Assembly: GCF_003351345.1 (NCBI RefSeq)
Contig: NZ_QQTO01000012.1
Coordinates: 124,001-188,000 of the forward strand
Source: Allobosea caraganae
GTDB taxonomy: Bacteria > Pseudomonadota > Alphaproteobacteria > Rhizobiales > Beijerinckiaceae
Length of the DNA stretch: 64,000 bases
Direction of reading: 5' to 3'
The notes under the pieces were generated by a model. That model was given only the letters and a program-made list of their open reading frames with translations. It did not search any database and had not been told where the DNA came from. The position numbers and the translations under genes were made by a program. Positions 46,905-55,115 of the stretch are shown here, in pieces (position 1 is the first letter of the stretch; the number at the start of each line of letters is the position of its first letter).

Positions 46905-47350
46905 TACTCTGCGATCTCCGGAAACGAGAAGGCGTGGCTGAGATGGCGGCGCCACCAGCCGGTGAAGGCGACCTCGCTCACGGCGGCGCCGTCATGGGCG
47001 TGCAGGATGCGGTCGGGCGCCGTCAGGATGGCGCAATGCTTGGCAGGCAGATGCGCGCGCCAGCGAAAGAGTAGGACATCGCCCGGCCGTTCGCGCCCCA
47101 AGGCAAGTGGCCGCATATGCCGAAAGGCGGCCGCGGCCAGGCTCTCCTCGCGGCCGCTTTCCGCCCAATTGGGCGAATAGGCCGGCAGCGTCTCAGGTTC
47201 AGCCCCGTAAAGGTCGCGCCAGATGCCCCGCACCAGTCCGAGGCAATCGCAGCCGACGCCGCGCAGCGAGGCCTGGTGGTGATAGGGTGTGCCGAGCCAA
47301 AGCCGCGCCGCGCCAATAATGCCGTCACGCGTGATCAATCCGGCGCTCAT
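46904..47350 (-). CDS. GTA g14-like NlpC/P60 peptidase
   Basis: 148 aa. The catalytic Cys lies in GVGCDCLGLVRGIW near residue 33, the His in AKHCAILTAPD near 107. GTPYHHQASLRG is typical of the tail-associated family. It cuts peptidoglycan during particle entry. ATGA overlap with g13 at 47347-47350. Confidence 0.93.
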   Translation of the reverse strand: MSAGLITRDGIIGAARLWLGTPYHHQASLRGVGCDCLGLVRGIWRDLYGAEPETLPAYSPNWAESGREESLAAAAFRHMRPLALGRERPGDVLLFRWRAHLPAKHCAILTAPDRILHAHDGAAVSEVAFTGWWRRHLSHAFSFPEIAE

Positions 47351-48228
47351 CGGAACAGGCTCCCGCCATCGAGCGCGCCGTCACCCGGCCGCACGCCGCC
47401 AATGACGAAGTCGTTGCCGGGGATATGCGGAAAGCCGCGGAAGTTGATTCCATTCGCGAATTTCGCCTGGCAGATCGCGAAACTCTTGTCGCAGCCGGGC
47501 GTCAGGCTGAAGGCGTCGCCCGGCGCGATCGACCCGGGCGGCGCCTGCCAGAGCTGGATCGCCCCGACGCCGCCGGCATCGGCATGGCTCTTCACCTCGC
47601 TGGCGAAGCCGAGATTGGCGCCGCTGGTGAAGATCAGCCGCCCGCCGGTAAAATGCCCGTCGCCATGGCCGGCGAGCGAGGGCGCGGTCAGGCCGATGCG
47701 GCCATCCGTGCTCGCGACCACGGCATTGAAAGTGCCGAGCGCGACGCCGCATCTGATATCGCCGAGATCGGCCGAGCAGGAGCGCATGTAGAGCCGGCCG
47801 CGCTCGTCGTCGAAGGCCTTGGCGAGCCCCCTCACCTCGGCGGTGAAGGCAAGGTCGCTGCGGCGGATCTCGCCGACGAAGCCGGTCTCCAGCAGCACGC
47901 GCTGGGCGATATCCGCCCAGTTCACCAGCCAGATCGCGACCCGCGCGTCGTCATAGAGCCCGCGCGCCAGGTCGGCCTCGTTCAGGCCGATCGCGGCGAA
48001 GGCGCCGGCGACCTCGCCGCCGCCAATGGCGAAGCCAAGCTCGGCCGCGCTTTCGGCCGCCTCCAGCCCGGTCGTCGCGGCGTAGGTGATGCCGTCGAAG
48101 ACGAGGTCGCGGTCATGATCGGTGAAGCCGAGCACCTGCCCGTCACGGCGAGTCAGGCTCCAGCAGCGGCACAAGGTGGTCGCGCCACCTTCGAGATGGG
48201 CGGCAAGGGCATTGGGGATTTGGCGCAT
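47347..48228 (-). CDS. GTA g13-like DUF2163 tail hub protein
   Basis: 293 aa. Family marks are CRCWSLTRRDGQVLGFTDHDRDLVFDG near the start, TGLEAAESAAELGF, and the BR0599-like C-terminal part with SCSADLGDIRCGV and GCDKSFAICQAKFANGINFRGFPHIPGND (conserved Cys). It forms part of the tail baseplate hub. Confidence 0.93.
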   Translation of the reverse strand: MRQIPNALAAHLEGGATTLCRCWSLTRRDGQVLGFTDHDRDLVFDGITYAATTGLEAAESAAELGFAIGGGEVAGAFAAIGLNEADLARGLYDDARVAIWLVNWADIAQRVLLETGFVGEIRRSDLAFTAEVRGLAKAFDDERGRLYMRSCSADLGDIRCGVALGTFNAVVASTDGRIGLTAPSLAGHGDGHFTGGRLIFTSGANLGFASEVKSHADAGGVGAIQLWQAPPGSIAPGDAFSLTPGCDKSFAICQAKFANGINFRGFPHIPGNDFVIGGVRPGDGALDGGSLFR

Positions 48229-48260
48229 GGCAATAGCCTTTGAACCTGTCTGAAACCACA

Positions 48261-48370
48261 GCCCTCATCCTGAGGAGGCCCGCAGGGCCGTCTCGAAGGA
48301 TGGTCCAGCGGACGCCGGAGCCACCTGGAGCATCCTTCGAGACGCGCTTCGCGCTCCTCAGGATGAGGGC
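48261..48370. repeat. Long palindromic repeat between GTA g13 and g12
   Basis: Outer arms are perfect over 17 bases (48261-48277 and 48354-48370; CCCTCATCCTGAGGAG core). Inner arms GTCTCGAAGGATG (48290-48302) and CATCCTTCGAGAC (48331-48343) are also perfect. It resembles a dispersed non-coding palindrome of Hyphomicrobiales genomes. In g12-g13 mRNA it would fold into a cruciform-like double hairpin. Confidence 0.85.
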
Positions 48371-48381
48371 TGAGAGGAACG

Positions 48382-49023
48382 TCAGATGATGATCTCGACG
48401 ACGGGGATGCGCGGGATCTCGCCGGCCTCGAAGGCGGAGAGGTCGACCTCGATCATGTCGGTGTCGAAGCGCACGGGGACGTCGAAGGCGAAGCCTGCGG
48501 TGACGCTCGCGCCCGGAGCCGGGACATGGCCGGAGGCGAAGGTCACGCGCCCGGTCGCGGTGTCGCAGGAAACCTGTGCCGGCTGCGCCTGGAGCACGCC
48601 GTCGACCGCGACCAGCACCGAGCCGGGCCAGGGCTTGTGAATCGTCCGGCGATAGGTCGCGGTGCCGGTGCCATAGTCCTTGGCGAGCAGGAAGTTGGCG
48701 GTGGCGCCATCGCCGACACCGATGGTCTGGTCGCTGGCGGAAGGTTGCAGCGAGGGCGCGCAGCTCTTCCAGTCGAGCTGGTCGCGCCAGCGGAAACCGT
48801 AGAGCCGGCCGCGCCGCTCCTCGAAGAAAGCGATGATACCAGCCAGCGCGTCGAGCGTGCGCACGCCGACGCCGGCATCGTAGCGGCGGCGCGAATGGGC
48901 CCAGCGGCTGTTGCGGATCTCGCGACCCGAGGCCAGCGCGACGACTTGCGTCAGCCGCTCCGGCCCGCCGCGCGCACCGCGCGCGACATCGAGCGGGAAC
49001 CGCACTTCATGGAAGTCGCTCAT
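48382..49023 (-). CDS. GTA g12-like DUF2460 distal tail protein
   Basis: 213 aa. DUF2460 features: FHEVRFPLDVARGARGGPERLTQVV, NSRWAHSRRRYDAGVGVRTLDAL, FEERRGRLYGFRWRDQLDWKS. It closes the tail tube at the baseplate. It is followed by the palindromic repeat instead of the tight junction usual in this cluster. Confidence 0.93.
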   Translation of the reverse strand: MSDFHEVRFPLDVARGARGGPERLTQVVALASGREIRNSRWAHSRRRYDAGVGVRTLDALAGIIAFFEERRGRLYGFRWRDQLDWKSCAPSLQPSASDQTIGVGDGATANFLLAKDYGTGTATYRRTIHKPWPGSVLVAVDGVLQAQPAQVSCDTATGRVTFASGHVPAPGASVTAGFAFDVPVRFDTDMIEVDLSAFEAGEIPRIPVVEIII

Positions 49024-49039
49024 GATCTGTCCTGTGGGA

Positions 49040-49630
49040 TCAAAGCGCGCGGCTGCCGCGCGCCACGGCGCGCGCGATCGCGGCGGAGACCTGCGCCTCG
49101 GAGCGGCGGAAGCTGTCGGCGTCCGGCGTCGTCACCTGGACGGTGACGCTGAGCGGGCGCCCGCCCTCGCCGCCGCCGGCGCGCACGCCGAGCTTGCCGT
49201 CGGGGCCGCGCGAGAGCGGCATGATCGCCTCGGCGCCACGCTCGCCCATCAGGCCGAGATCGCGGCCAAGCGGGAAATAGGCCGGCGAGGCGATGACGCC
49301 GCCATCGGCGAAGGGGCGGACGCTCGCGCCAAGCGCGCCCAGCCCGACACCGCCCCTGACGACGTTGAGCAGGCTGTTGGCGCCGGAGCTGATCAAACTG
49401 GAGAGCATGCCTTGCGCCGGCGCGAGCGCGCTCTTGAGCAGGCTCTCGGTCATCGACTTGCCGACGCCGCGCAGCACGTCCTCCAAACGCTTGCCTTCGA
49501 TGATGCCTTGAGCGAGCGCGCTCGTGAGCGTGCGGCCGAACTGCGCGGCGGACTGGCTGAGCTCCTTGGTCAGGCGATCTACCGTGCGCAGGGTGCCGAT
49601 CGAAGGGGCGAATGCGTCATTTTCGGCCAT
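49040..49630 (-). CDS. GTA g11-like tail tape-measure protein
   Basis: 196 aa. N-terminal helix VDRLTKELSQSAAQFGRTLTSALAQGIIEGK, then GKSMTESLLKSALAPA, and the conserved ending FADGGVIASPAYFPLGRDLGLMGERGAEAIMPLSRGPDGKLGV. Very short tape-measure proteins are normal for GTAs and set a short tail. Confidence 0.92.
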   Translation of the reverse strand: MAENDAFAPSIGTLRTVDRLTKELSQSAAQFGRTLTSALAQGIIEGKRLEDVLRGVGKSMTESLLKSALAPAQGMLSSLISSGANSLLNVVRGGVGLGALGASVRPFADGGVIASPAYFPLGRDLGLMGERGAEAIMPLSRGPDGKLGVRAGGGEGGRPLSVTVQVTTPDADSFRRSEAQVSAAIARAVARGSRAL

Positions 49631-49667
49631 GTCGGTCTTGCTTTCGTGGTTGAGAGGAATGCTGCCT

Positions 49668-49871
49668 TCAACGGTCGGGATGCGCCGCCATCAGCCCCGC
49701 AAGCGCGCTACGCGATGGCGCCTCGGCTCCAGCCTGCGGCTGAAAGGCCTGCAGCGCGGCCGCGATCTCACGCGGCGTCGCCGCCCAGAACTGCTCGGGC
49801 GGCCAGCGCAACCGGCCGAGCCCGAAGGCCATGACCTCGCGCCAGGGAAAAGCCGCCGCCGACGCGCTCAG
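49668..49871 (-). CDS. GTA g10.1-like (rcc01693-type) small protein, probable CTG start
   Basis: 67 aa, translated by hand. It contains FPWREVMAFGLGRLRWPPEQFWAATPREIAAAL, the family pattern of a Trp-containing helix followed by FW..TP.E. No ATG, GTG or TTG fits at the 5' end; the first plausible start is CTG at 49871, which overlaps the g10 stop as CTGA, with GGAG about 4 bases upstream. The gene lies where rcc01693 homologues are expected, between g10 and g11. Confidence 0.75.
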   Translation of the reverse strand: MSASAAAFPWREVMAFGLGRLRWPPEQFWAATPREIAAALQAFQPQAGAEAPSRSALAGLMAAHPDR

Positions 49872-50230
49872 CGCTCCGGCGGCAGCTGAGGGCGCGGCTC
49901 GGAAGCCTCCCGCGCCGGATCACCGAAGGTCGCGTCGAGCAGGCGGATCGCGGCTGCGATCGCGCCATTGAGGCCGCCGTCGAAGGCGAAGCCCGCGACC
50001 TCGGCTTCGCTGAAGCTGCCGCCCGCTCCGCGCAGCCCTGCGGTCAGGATGCAGGCGACGTCGCGAGCCGAAAGCCTGCCCCCGACAAAGCGCTCGCCGA
50101 GCGCAGGCAGGCTGTCGACGGCAAAGGCGGCCTCCAACTCGGCGAGCGCGCCGAGGGTGAGCCGCATCGGCAGGGTTTCGCCGTCGACCATGAGGGCAAC
50201 CTCGCCCCGGTAACGATTGACCATGGCCAT
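49868..50230 (-). CDS. GTA g10-like tail assembly chaperone
   Basis: 120 aa. GTA-gp10 features: NRYRGEVALMVDGETLPMRLTLGALAELEAAF and LSARDVACILTAGLRGAGGSF. It probably helps tail assembly together with the following small g10.1 frame. Confidence 0.88.
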   Translation of the reverse strand: MAMVNRYRGEVALMVDGETLPMRLTLGALAELEAAFAVDSLPALGERFVGGRLSARDVACILTAGLRGAGGSFSEAEVAGFAFDGGLNGAIAAAIRLLDATFGDPAREASEPRPQLPPER

Positions 50231-50234
50231 CTCC

Positions 50235-50645
50235 TCAAAGCGCCGTGAAGGCGAGCTGGCCCGCCGATTCCAGCGAGAGGTCGAATGTGATCTCCGCCGT
50301 ATGCTCGCCGCGATATTCCAGGCTGGTGAGCTGGAACGGCCCGGTGATCGTGCCGAAATCCGGCACGATCACCTGCCAGTCCCGGATCACCCCGTCGAAG
50401 AAGATCTGCCGCACCAGCGCGTCCGAGGCCTCGTCCTTGAACAGCCCGGCGCCACTGATGCCGGCCCGCCTGACTCCGGCACCGGCGAGCAATTCGCGCC
50501 AGCGACCGGCGGATTCCGAATGGGTCACGTCGACCGTCTCGGCGTTGAACGCGATCTGGCGGGCGCGCAAGCCCGCGACGGTGACGAAGGTCCCGCCTGC
50601 ATCTGCCGCCTTGAGCAGCAGGTCCTTGCCCTTCTGTGCCGACAT
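50235..50645 (-). CDS. GTA g9-like major tail tube protein
   Basis: 136 aa, TP901-1-type major tail protein. MSAQKGKDLLLKAADAGGTFVTVAGLRARQIAFNAETVDVTHSESAGRWRELL is the family N-terminus; the end reads GEHTAEITFDLSLESAGQLAFTAL. ATG 50645 is chosen because AAGGAGAGG precedes it. Confidence 0.93.
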   Translation of the reverse strand: MSAQKGKDLLLKAADAGGTFVTVAGLRARQIAFNAETVDVTHSESAGRWRELLAGAGVRRAGISGAGLFKDEASDALVRQIFFDGVIRDWQVIVPDFGTITGPFQLTSLEYRGEHTAEITFDLSLESAGQLAFTAL

Positions 50646-50670
50646 CGGCCTCTCCTTGGTTCGCGGTGGT

Positions 50671-51081
50671 TCAGAGCGCCTCGGATACGGCGCGGAAGCG
50701 GATGGTGACGGCGGCGAGCCTGGTGGCGGCATCGCGCGAGAGCTTGGTCGAGCGCCAGGCGAGATCGATCAGCCGGTGCCCGGCAAGGGCCAGCGGCGCG
50801 CGGTCGAGCGCGGCGACGAGGACCGCGGCGGCCTGCAGCGCGAGCTTCGACGAGCCGCCCTCCTCCGCCCAGACGACGAGCCCGAACTCCTGCTCGCAAC
50901 CGCTATCGCTGCCGGTCGACCAGTCCCGCGCATCGACCTCGCCGTGAGTGACGTAGACGCCCCTGGCGGCGCGCGGCGCCTCATCATGGATACGGCCGCT
51001 GCCGATCAGCGCGGTCAGTGGCGCATGCGCGGCCAGATGCGCCTGGACCGCGCTCCGCAATGCGAGAATAGCTCCGCTCAT
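50671..51081 (-). CDS. GTA g8-like DUF3168 tail terminator protein
   Basis: 136 aa. DUF3168 pattern: LRSAVQAHLAAHAPLTALIGSGRIHDEAPRAARGVYVTHGEV, then EQEFGLVVWAEEGG. It ends the tail tube at the neck. ATGA overlap with g7 at 51078-51081. Confidence 0.9.
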   Translation of the reverse strand: MSGAILALRSAVQAHLAAHAPLTALIGSGRIHDEAPRAARGVYVTHGEVDARDWSTGSDSGCEQEFGLVVWAEEGGSSKLALQAAAVLVAALDRAPLALAGHRLIDLAWRSTKLSRDAATRLAAVTIRFRAVSEAL

Positions 51082-51419
51082 GGCCTGGCCTCCTCGACGA
51101 GGCAGATCAGCCTGCGCCGGCTGCCATCGGGATCGTCGACGGCGCGGATCTCGTAGATGCGGGCGCCGTCGCGCAGGCGCTGGCCGGCATCGAGGCCGGC
51201 GCGCCAGCGCAAGGTGACGCGGTGCGTCGCGAATTGCTCGGGGCGCCCGGCGCGCCAGCGCTCGTCACCCGACATCCACTCGACCTGGGCCCAGAGCGCG
51301 GCGACGGTCGCATAGACCTGCGTCGCGCCGCCGAGCCCATCGGGCGTCGCGACCGGCGCTTCCAGGATCAGCCGGCGGCGCAAGGCGCCGACCGAGCCGC
51401 GTTCGGATGCAGCAGCCAT
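51078..51419 (-). CDS. GTA g7-like head closure (stopper) protein
   Basis: 113 aa, head-tail joining family: GALRRRLILEAPVATPDGLGGATQVYATVAALWAQVEWMSGDERW and ATHRVTLRWRAGLDAGQRLRDG. It plugs the neck after packaging. It starts 2 bases after the g6 stop. Confidence 0.9.
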   Translation of the reverse strand: MAAASERGSVGALRRRLILEAPVATPDGLGGATQVYATVAALWAQVEWMSGDERWRAGRPEQFATHRVTLRWRAGLDAGQRLRDGARIYEIRAVDDPDGSRRRLICLVEEARP

Positions 51420-51421
51420 GG

Positions 51422-51991
51422 TCAGAGCCTCGCGCGGCGATAGGGCGCAACCAGCGCCAGGATCTCGCCGGGCAGAGCCGCCGCGTCGCGGCCGACGACA
51501 TCGCCGCGCTGCTCGAACCAGCGCGTGGCCAGGCGCAGCACCGCTTGCCGCAAGGGGGCCGGCACGGCAGCGGCGGTCGCGCCATAGCCGGCGACGACAT
51601 CGATCTCGATCGCGCCACGCTCGCGGCCAAGCTCCGGCACCTCGCCGGCGACGCGGATCATCGGCGGATCTGACGCGATATCGAGTGCGAGCGCTCCCGC
51701 CGCGACCGGCTGCGCACTGCCGAGAACGTCATAGACCCGCGCTGCCGCGATCGCGTTGACCGGCGCGAAGGGCAGCCTGATCTCGCCGCTCTCAGGCCAG
51801 CGGTCGAGCACGATCCGCCAGGTCTGGTCGATCAGCATGCGGCCGGACGCCGCCTCGACCATCAGCCTGGAGGCGGTGATCAGGGTCCCGAGCAATTCAT
51901 CCTCGTCGCCGGCGTCGAGCCGCAGGAAGAGCTTGGCATCAGTCAGCGAAACCGGCTCGCTCACCGGGGGTGTCAGGGCAATGGGCGTCAT
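51422..51991 (-). CDS. GTA g6-like head-tail connector (adaptor) protein
   Basis: 189 aa. The adaptor family pattern is visible in PVSLTDAKLFLRLDAGDEDELLGTLITASRLMVEAASGRMLIDQTW and the C-terminal helix PAPLRQAVLRLATRWFEQRGD. In most GTA clusters g6 directly follows g5; here two protease genes on the other strand separate them. Confidence 0.92.
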   Translation of the reverse strand: MTPIALTPPVSEPVSLTDAKLFLRLDAGDEDELLGTLITASRLMVEAASGRMLIDQTWRIVLDRWPESGEIRLPFAPVNAIAAARVYDVLGSAQPVAAGALALDIASDPPMIRVAGEVPELGRERGAIEIDVVAGYGATAAAVPAPLRQAVLRLATRWFEQRGDVVGRDAAALPGEILALVAPYRRARL

Positions 51992-52059
51992 GGTCGCTCC
52001 GATTGGGGTTCATTCGCGCCGCCCGACGCGCTATCGAACCTCCTGACGAGGAGAACCCG

Positions 52060-52833
52060 ATGACACCCGGACGATGGATTGCTGGCGCCGGATTGGCGCT
52101 CACCTTGCTGCCGGCGCCGGCCCAGGCGGTGGTCGGCGGACGCGAGGGCGGGCCTGCCGCCGCCTCGACCGTGATGGTCCTGAACGCGCGCGGCGGCGTC
52201 TGCACCGGCATCGTGCTGTCTTCACGCGCGATCCTGACCGCGGCGCATTGCACCGAGGGCGGCGTCGACCTGCGCGTCCACTGGAAGGATGGCAGCGGCG
52301 AGCCGGTGCTGATCGCGCCGACCAATGTCAGCTTCCATCCCGAATTCGATGCCAAGGCGATCACCACGCGGCGTCGCTCCGTCGACCTCGCGCTGCTGCG
52401 GCTACCCTCGGCCCTGCCCGGCCGGTTCTCGCCGGCAACGCTGTTTGACGGCTCACTGCCCCGCGCCGGCACCTCGATCACGGTGGCCGGCTATGGCGTG
52501 TCCCGCGAGGGCGAGGCACGCACCACCGGCACCTACCGTTCGGCCGGGCTCAGCGCCGTCGAGCCCTATGGTCCCGGCCGCATCCTGATCTGGGCCTCCG
52601 ATCCGGAAACCGGCGGCAAGAAGCCTGGCGCTGGTGCCTGCCAGGGCGATTCCGGCGGCCCTATCCTGCTCGGCAGCAAGGACGTCGTCGCCGTCAGCAG
52701 CTGGTCGACCGGCCCAAAAGGCCGCAATTGCGGCCTGCTGAGCCAGGGCGTGCTGGTCGCGCCGCAGCGCGGCTGGATCGACGGAACGCTCTCGCAATGG
52801 GGCGAGAGCGCGAGCTGGACGACTGGCCGCTAA
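52060..52833 (+). CDS. Secreted trypsin-like serine protease A, inserted in the GTA cluster
   Basis: 257 aa. Signal peptide (GAGLALTLLPAPAQA) ends before VVGGREGG, a trypsin-like mature start. Catalytic triad: His in ILTAAHCTEGG, Asp in SVDLALLRLPS and Ser in GACQGDSGGPIL. ATG 52060 has GAGGAG 6 bases upstream. It lies between g5 and g6 on the strand opposite to all GTA genes and 54 bases before a second protease of the same type. The target is unknown. Confidence 0.88.
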   Translation: MTPGRWIAGAGLALTLLPAPAQAVVGGREGGPAAASTVMVLNARGGVCTGIVLSSRAILTAAHCTEGGVDLRVHWKDGSGEPVLIAPTNVSFHPEFDAKAITTRRRSVDLALLRLPSALPGRFSPATLFDGSLPRAGTSITVAGYGVSREGEARTTGTYRSAGLSAVEPYGPGRILIWASDPETGGKKPGAGACQGDSGGPILLGSKDVVAVSSWSTGPKGRNCGLLSQGVLVAPQRGWIDGTLSQWGESASWTTGR

Positions 52834-52887
52834 CCGCACTTGACCAAAGGGCTGGACTGCCGCGCGCAAGGCCATAGATTGGAAGCC

Positions 52888-53757
52888 ATGAGAATGGCGG
52901 TTTGCTTCATGACCTTTCGCGGCCCAGCCCTTGCCCTGACCGCCGCGCTCTGCGCGGCCGCCTCGCCTGCGTTGGCCGTCGTCGGCGGCGAGCTCTCGCG
53001 GGATGTCGACGGCCCGCGCTCCTGGACGGTGCGGGTCGAGACCAGTCGCGGCGAGCTCTGTTCCGGTGCGGCGATCGCGCCCGAACTCGTGCTGACAGCG
53101 GCCCATTGCCTGATGGGCGGCGGTTCGGTCAGCGTCGTCAGTCTCGATCCGCGCTTCCGCGACCGCCGGCAGGCCGTGATCGCCGTGCTGCCGCATCCTA
53201 CATTCGTGCCCGGCACGACGCCGCGCACCCAGCCGGGCGCCGACCTCGCGCTGCTGCGCCTGGCCGCGCCGCTGCCGGCCGATATCGAGCCGCTTTCGCT
53301 CGGCTCCGGGCTCTGGCAGGGCGAGACCGTGACCATGGCGGGCTATGGCCTGGCGGTCGAGAACAACAAGCGCACCGCGCGCAAGCTGCGCGAGACGCAG
53401 CTCGTCAACGCCGGCAATTACACCACGGCCAACACGGTCAAGGTCGCGGTCGATACGCAGGCGATGGGAGAGGCTCCTGGCGCCGGCGCCTGCCGCGGCG
53501 ATTCCGGCGGCCCGGTCCTGCGCGGCAACGGCACCTCGCACGACCTCGTCGGCATCGTCAGCTGGTCGAGCGGCCCGCTGAACTCGCATGTCCGGCGCAT
53601 CTGCGGCGGCTTCACCGCGATCACGCCGGTCAACGACTATCGCTCCTGGATCTCCGAGGCGAGCAGCCAGTTGCTGGCGATGGGTCGCGAAAGGCGGCGG
53701 GGCGATCCCGTCCCGCCGCGCGAGAACTCCAGCTGGAGCTGGTGGTTCAGCCGCTGA
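52888..53757 (+). CDS. Secreted trypsin-like serine protease B, inserted in the GTA cluster
   Basis: 289 aa. Signal peptide (FRGPALALTAALCAAASPALA) ends before VVGGELSRD. Triad: His in VLTAAHCLMGGG, Asp in GADLALLRLAA and Ser in GACRGDSGGPVL. It is a diverged paralogue of protease A. ATG 52888 has GGAAG just upstream; ATG 52909 is possible. The C-terminus has about 30 extra residues ending in SWSWWFSR. Confidence 0.88.
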   Translation: MRMAVCFMTFRGPALALTAALCAAASPALAVVGGELSRDVDGPRSWTVRVETSRGELCSGAAIAPELVLTAAHCLMGGGSVSVVSLDPRFRDRRQAVIAVLPHPTFVPGTTPRTQPGADLALLRLAAPLPADIEPLSLGSGLWQGETVTMAGYGLAVENNKRTARKLRETQLVNAGNYTTANTVKVAVDTQAMGEAPGAGACRGDSGGPVLRGNGTSHDLVGIVSWSSGPLNSHVRRICGGFTAITPVNDYRSWISEASSQLLAMGRERRRGDPVPPRENSSWSWWFSR

Positions 53758-53846
53758 GACCGTTCGATAATTCTACTGGCGCGGCCGTCTGACGCGGCCA
53801 GCTCGCGCTAGCGAATTCTCAAATGGTCTCAGAAGACTGTCCCGGA

Positions 53847-55091
53847 TCAAGCCGAGAACTTCAACCCCTTGATCGCGGCAAAATCCTGCACGCCGCCGCC
53901 GACGCGCTTGGTGGTGTAGAACAGCACGTGCGGCTTGGCGGAATAGGGATCGCGCAGGATGCGCACGCCCGCCCGGTCGACGACGAGATAGCCGCGGCGG
54001 AAATCGCCAAACGCCAGCGAGACCGAATCCTCGGCGATATCAGGCATGTCCTCGGCCTCGACGACGGGGAAACCGAGCAAGGTCGCCGGCGCGCCAGCCG
54101 AGGCCGGGGGCTGCCAGAGGTAGTAGCCGTTATCGTCCTTGAACTTGCGGATGACGGCTTGCGTCTTGCGGTTCATCACGAAGCTGGCGTTCTGGCGATA
54201 GCCGGCTTTGAGCGCGTAGACGAGGTCGATCAGGATGTCGGACGGGTTCGCCGCCGCGAAGGCACCATCGACGCCAGTGCTCAGCACGCCGATATTGCCC
54301 CAGCTCCAGCTCGCCTCGGCCACGGTCGGGTAGGCCAGGAAGCCCTTCGGCTTGTCGACGCCGTCGCCCCTGACGAAGGCGGCGCCTTCCTGCTCGGCAA
54401 AGGCGCTCTCGACCTCCTCGGCGATCCACTGGTCGATATTGACGATGGCGTCGTCGAGCAGGGTCTGCGTCGCCGCCGGCATGGCGTAGAGTTCCATCGC
54501 CGGGAAGCTCAGCTCAGCCAGCACCGGCGTATTGGTCTGCGGGCGCGCCGCCGTCTCGGCGACCCAGCCGGAGGCCGGGCCGGTCTTGGAGAAGGCCTTC
54601 TTGTAGGTGCCGGACGAGATCATGCGCACCGTGGCGAGCGCGCGGATCGGCGAGATATTGGCCAGACGGCGCAGGATCTCGCCCTCGACGGTCGGCGGCG
54701 CGAGATAGCCGCCATCCGGGCCGGAGCCGACGGAGAGCGCCTTGCCTTCGAGCCGCTTCAGCCCGCCGGCCTCGCCGCTGCGGATATAGGAGGCGAAGGC
54801 GGCCTTGTGCTCGTGCAGCATCGGGTCGCGCGGGCCATCGAAGCCGAGCGCGGGGCGGCTGCGGTCGAGCGTCATCCGGTCGAGCCGGCGGCGGGATTCG
54901 TCGAGCGCCGCGTCGATGCGGATGAGCTTCTCCTCGGTCAGAGGATCGCCGCCGCCGCGGGTCTCCATCTCGGCGAGGCGCTGGTCGTTGGTGGCGCGGT
55001 AGCTCTCGAAGGCGTAGCGGACGTCGTCGAGCGCGACGGCCAGGTCGCCGCCGGCGGCCTTGGTCTCGGGGGCGTGAGTCTGTTCGGTCAT
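53847..55091 (-). CDS. GTA g5-like major capsid protein
   Basis: 414 aa, HK97 fold. The N-terminal coiled-coil scaffold region of about 110 residues is removed on maturation in relatives. The capsid core starts near GGLKRLEGKALSVGSGPDGGYLAPPTVEGEIL and continues with SGWVAETAARPQTNTPVLAELSFPAMELYA and LLGFPVVEAEDMPDIAEDSVSLAFGDFRRGYLVVDR. Confidence 0.95.
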   Translation of the reverse strand: MTEQTHAPETKAAGGDLAVALDDVRYAFESYRATNDQRLAEMETRGGGDPLTEEKLIRIDAALDESRRRLDRMTLDRSRPALGFDGPRDPMLHEHKAAFASYIRSGEAGGLKRLEGKALSVGSGPDGGYLAPPTVEGEILRRLANISPIRALATVRMISSGTYKKAFSKTGPASGWVAETAARPQTNTPVLAELSFPAMELYAMPAATQTLLDDAIVNIDQWIAEEVESAFAEQEGAAFVRGDGVDKPKGFLAYPTVAEASWSWGNIGVLSTGVDGAFAAANPSDILIDLVYALKAGYRQNASFVMNRKTQAVIRKFKDDNGYYLWQPPASAGAPATLLGFPVVEAEDMPDIAEDSVSLAFGDFRRGYLVVDRAGVRILRDPYSAKPHVLFYTTKRVGGGVQDFAAIKGLKFSA

Positions 55092-55115
55092 GGTTTCTCC
55101 TCGGGTGAAGCGGGT

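Noticed and set aside
53758..53846. Insertion-site direct repeats around the protease pair
   Set aside because: Only a 7-base inverted pair (TGAGACC/GGTCTCA) is visible; no target-site duplication or element ends could be defended.
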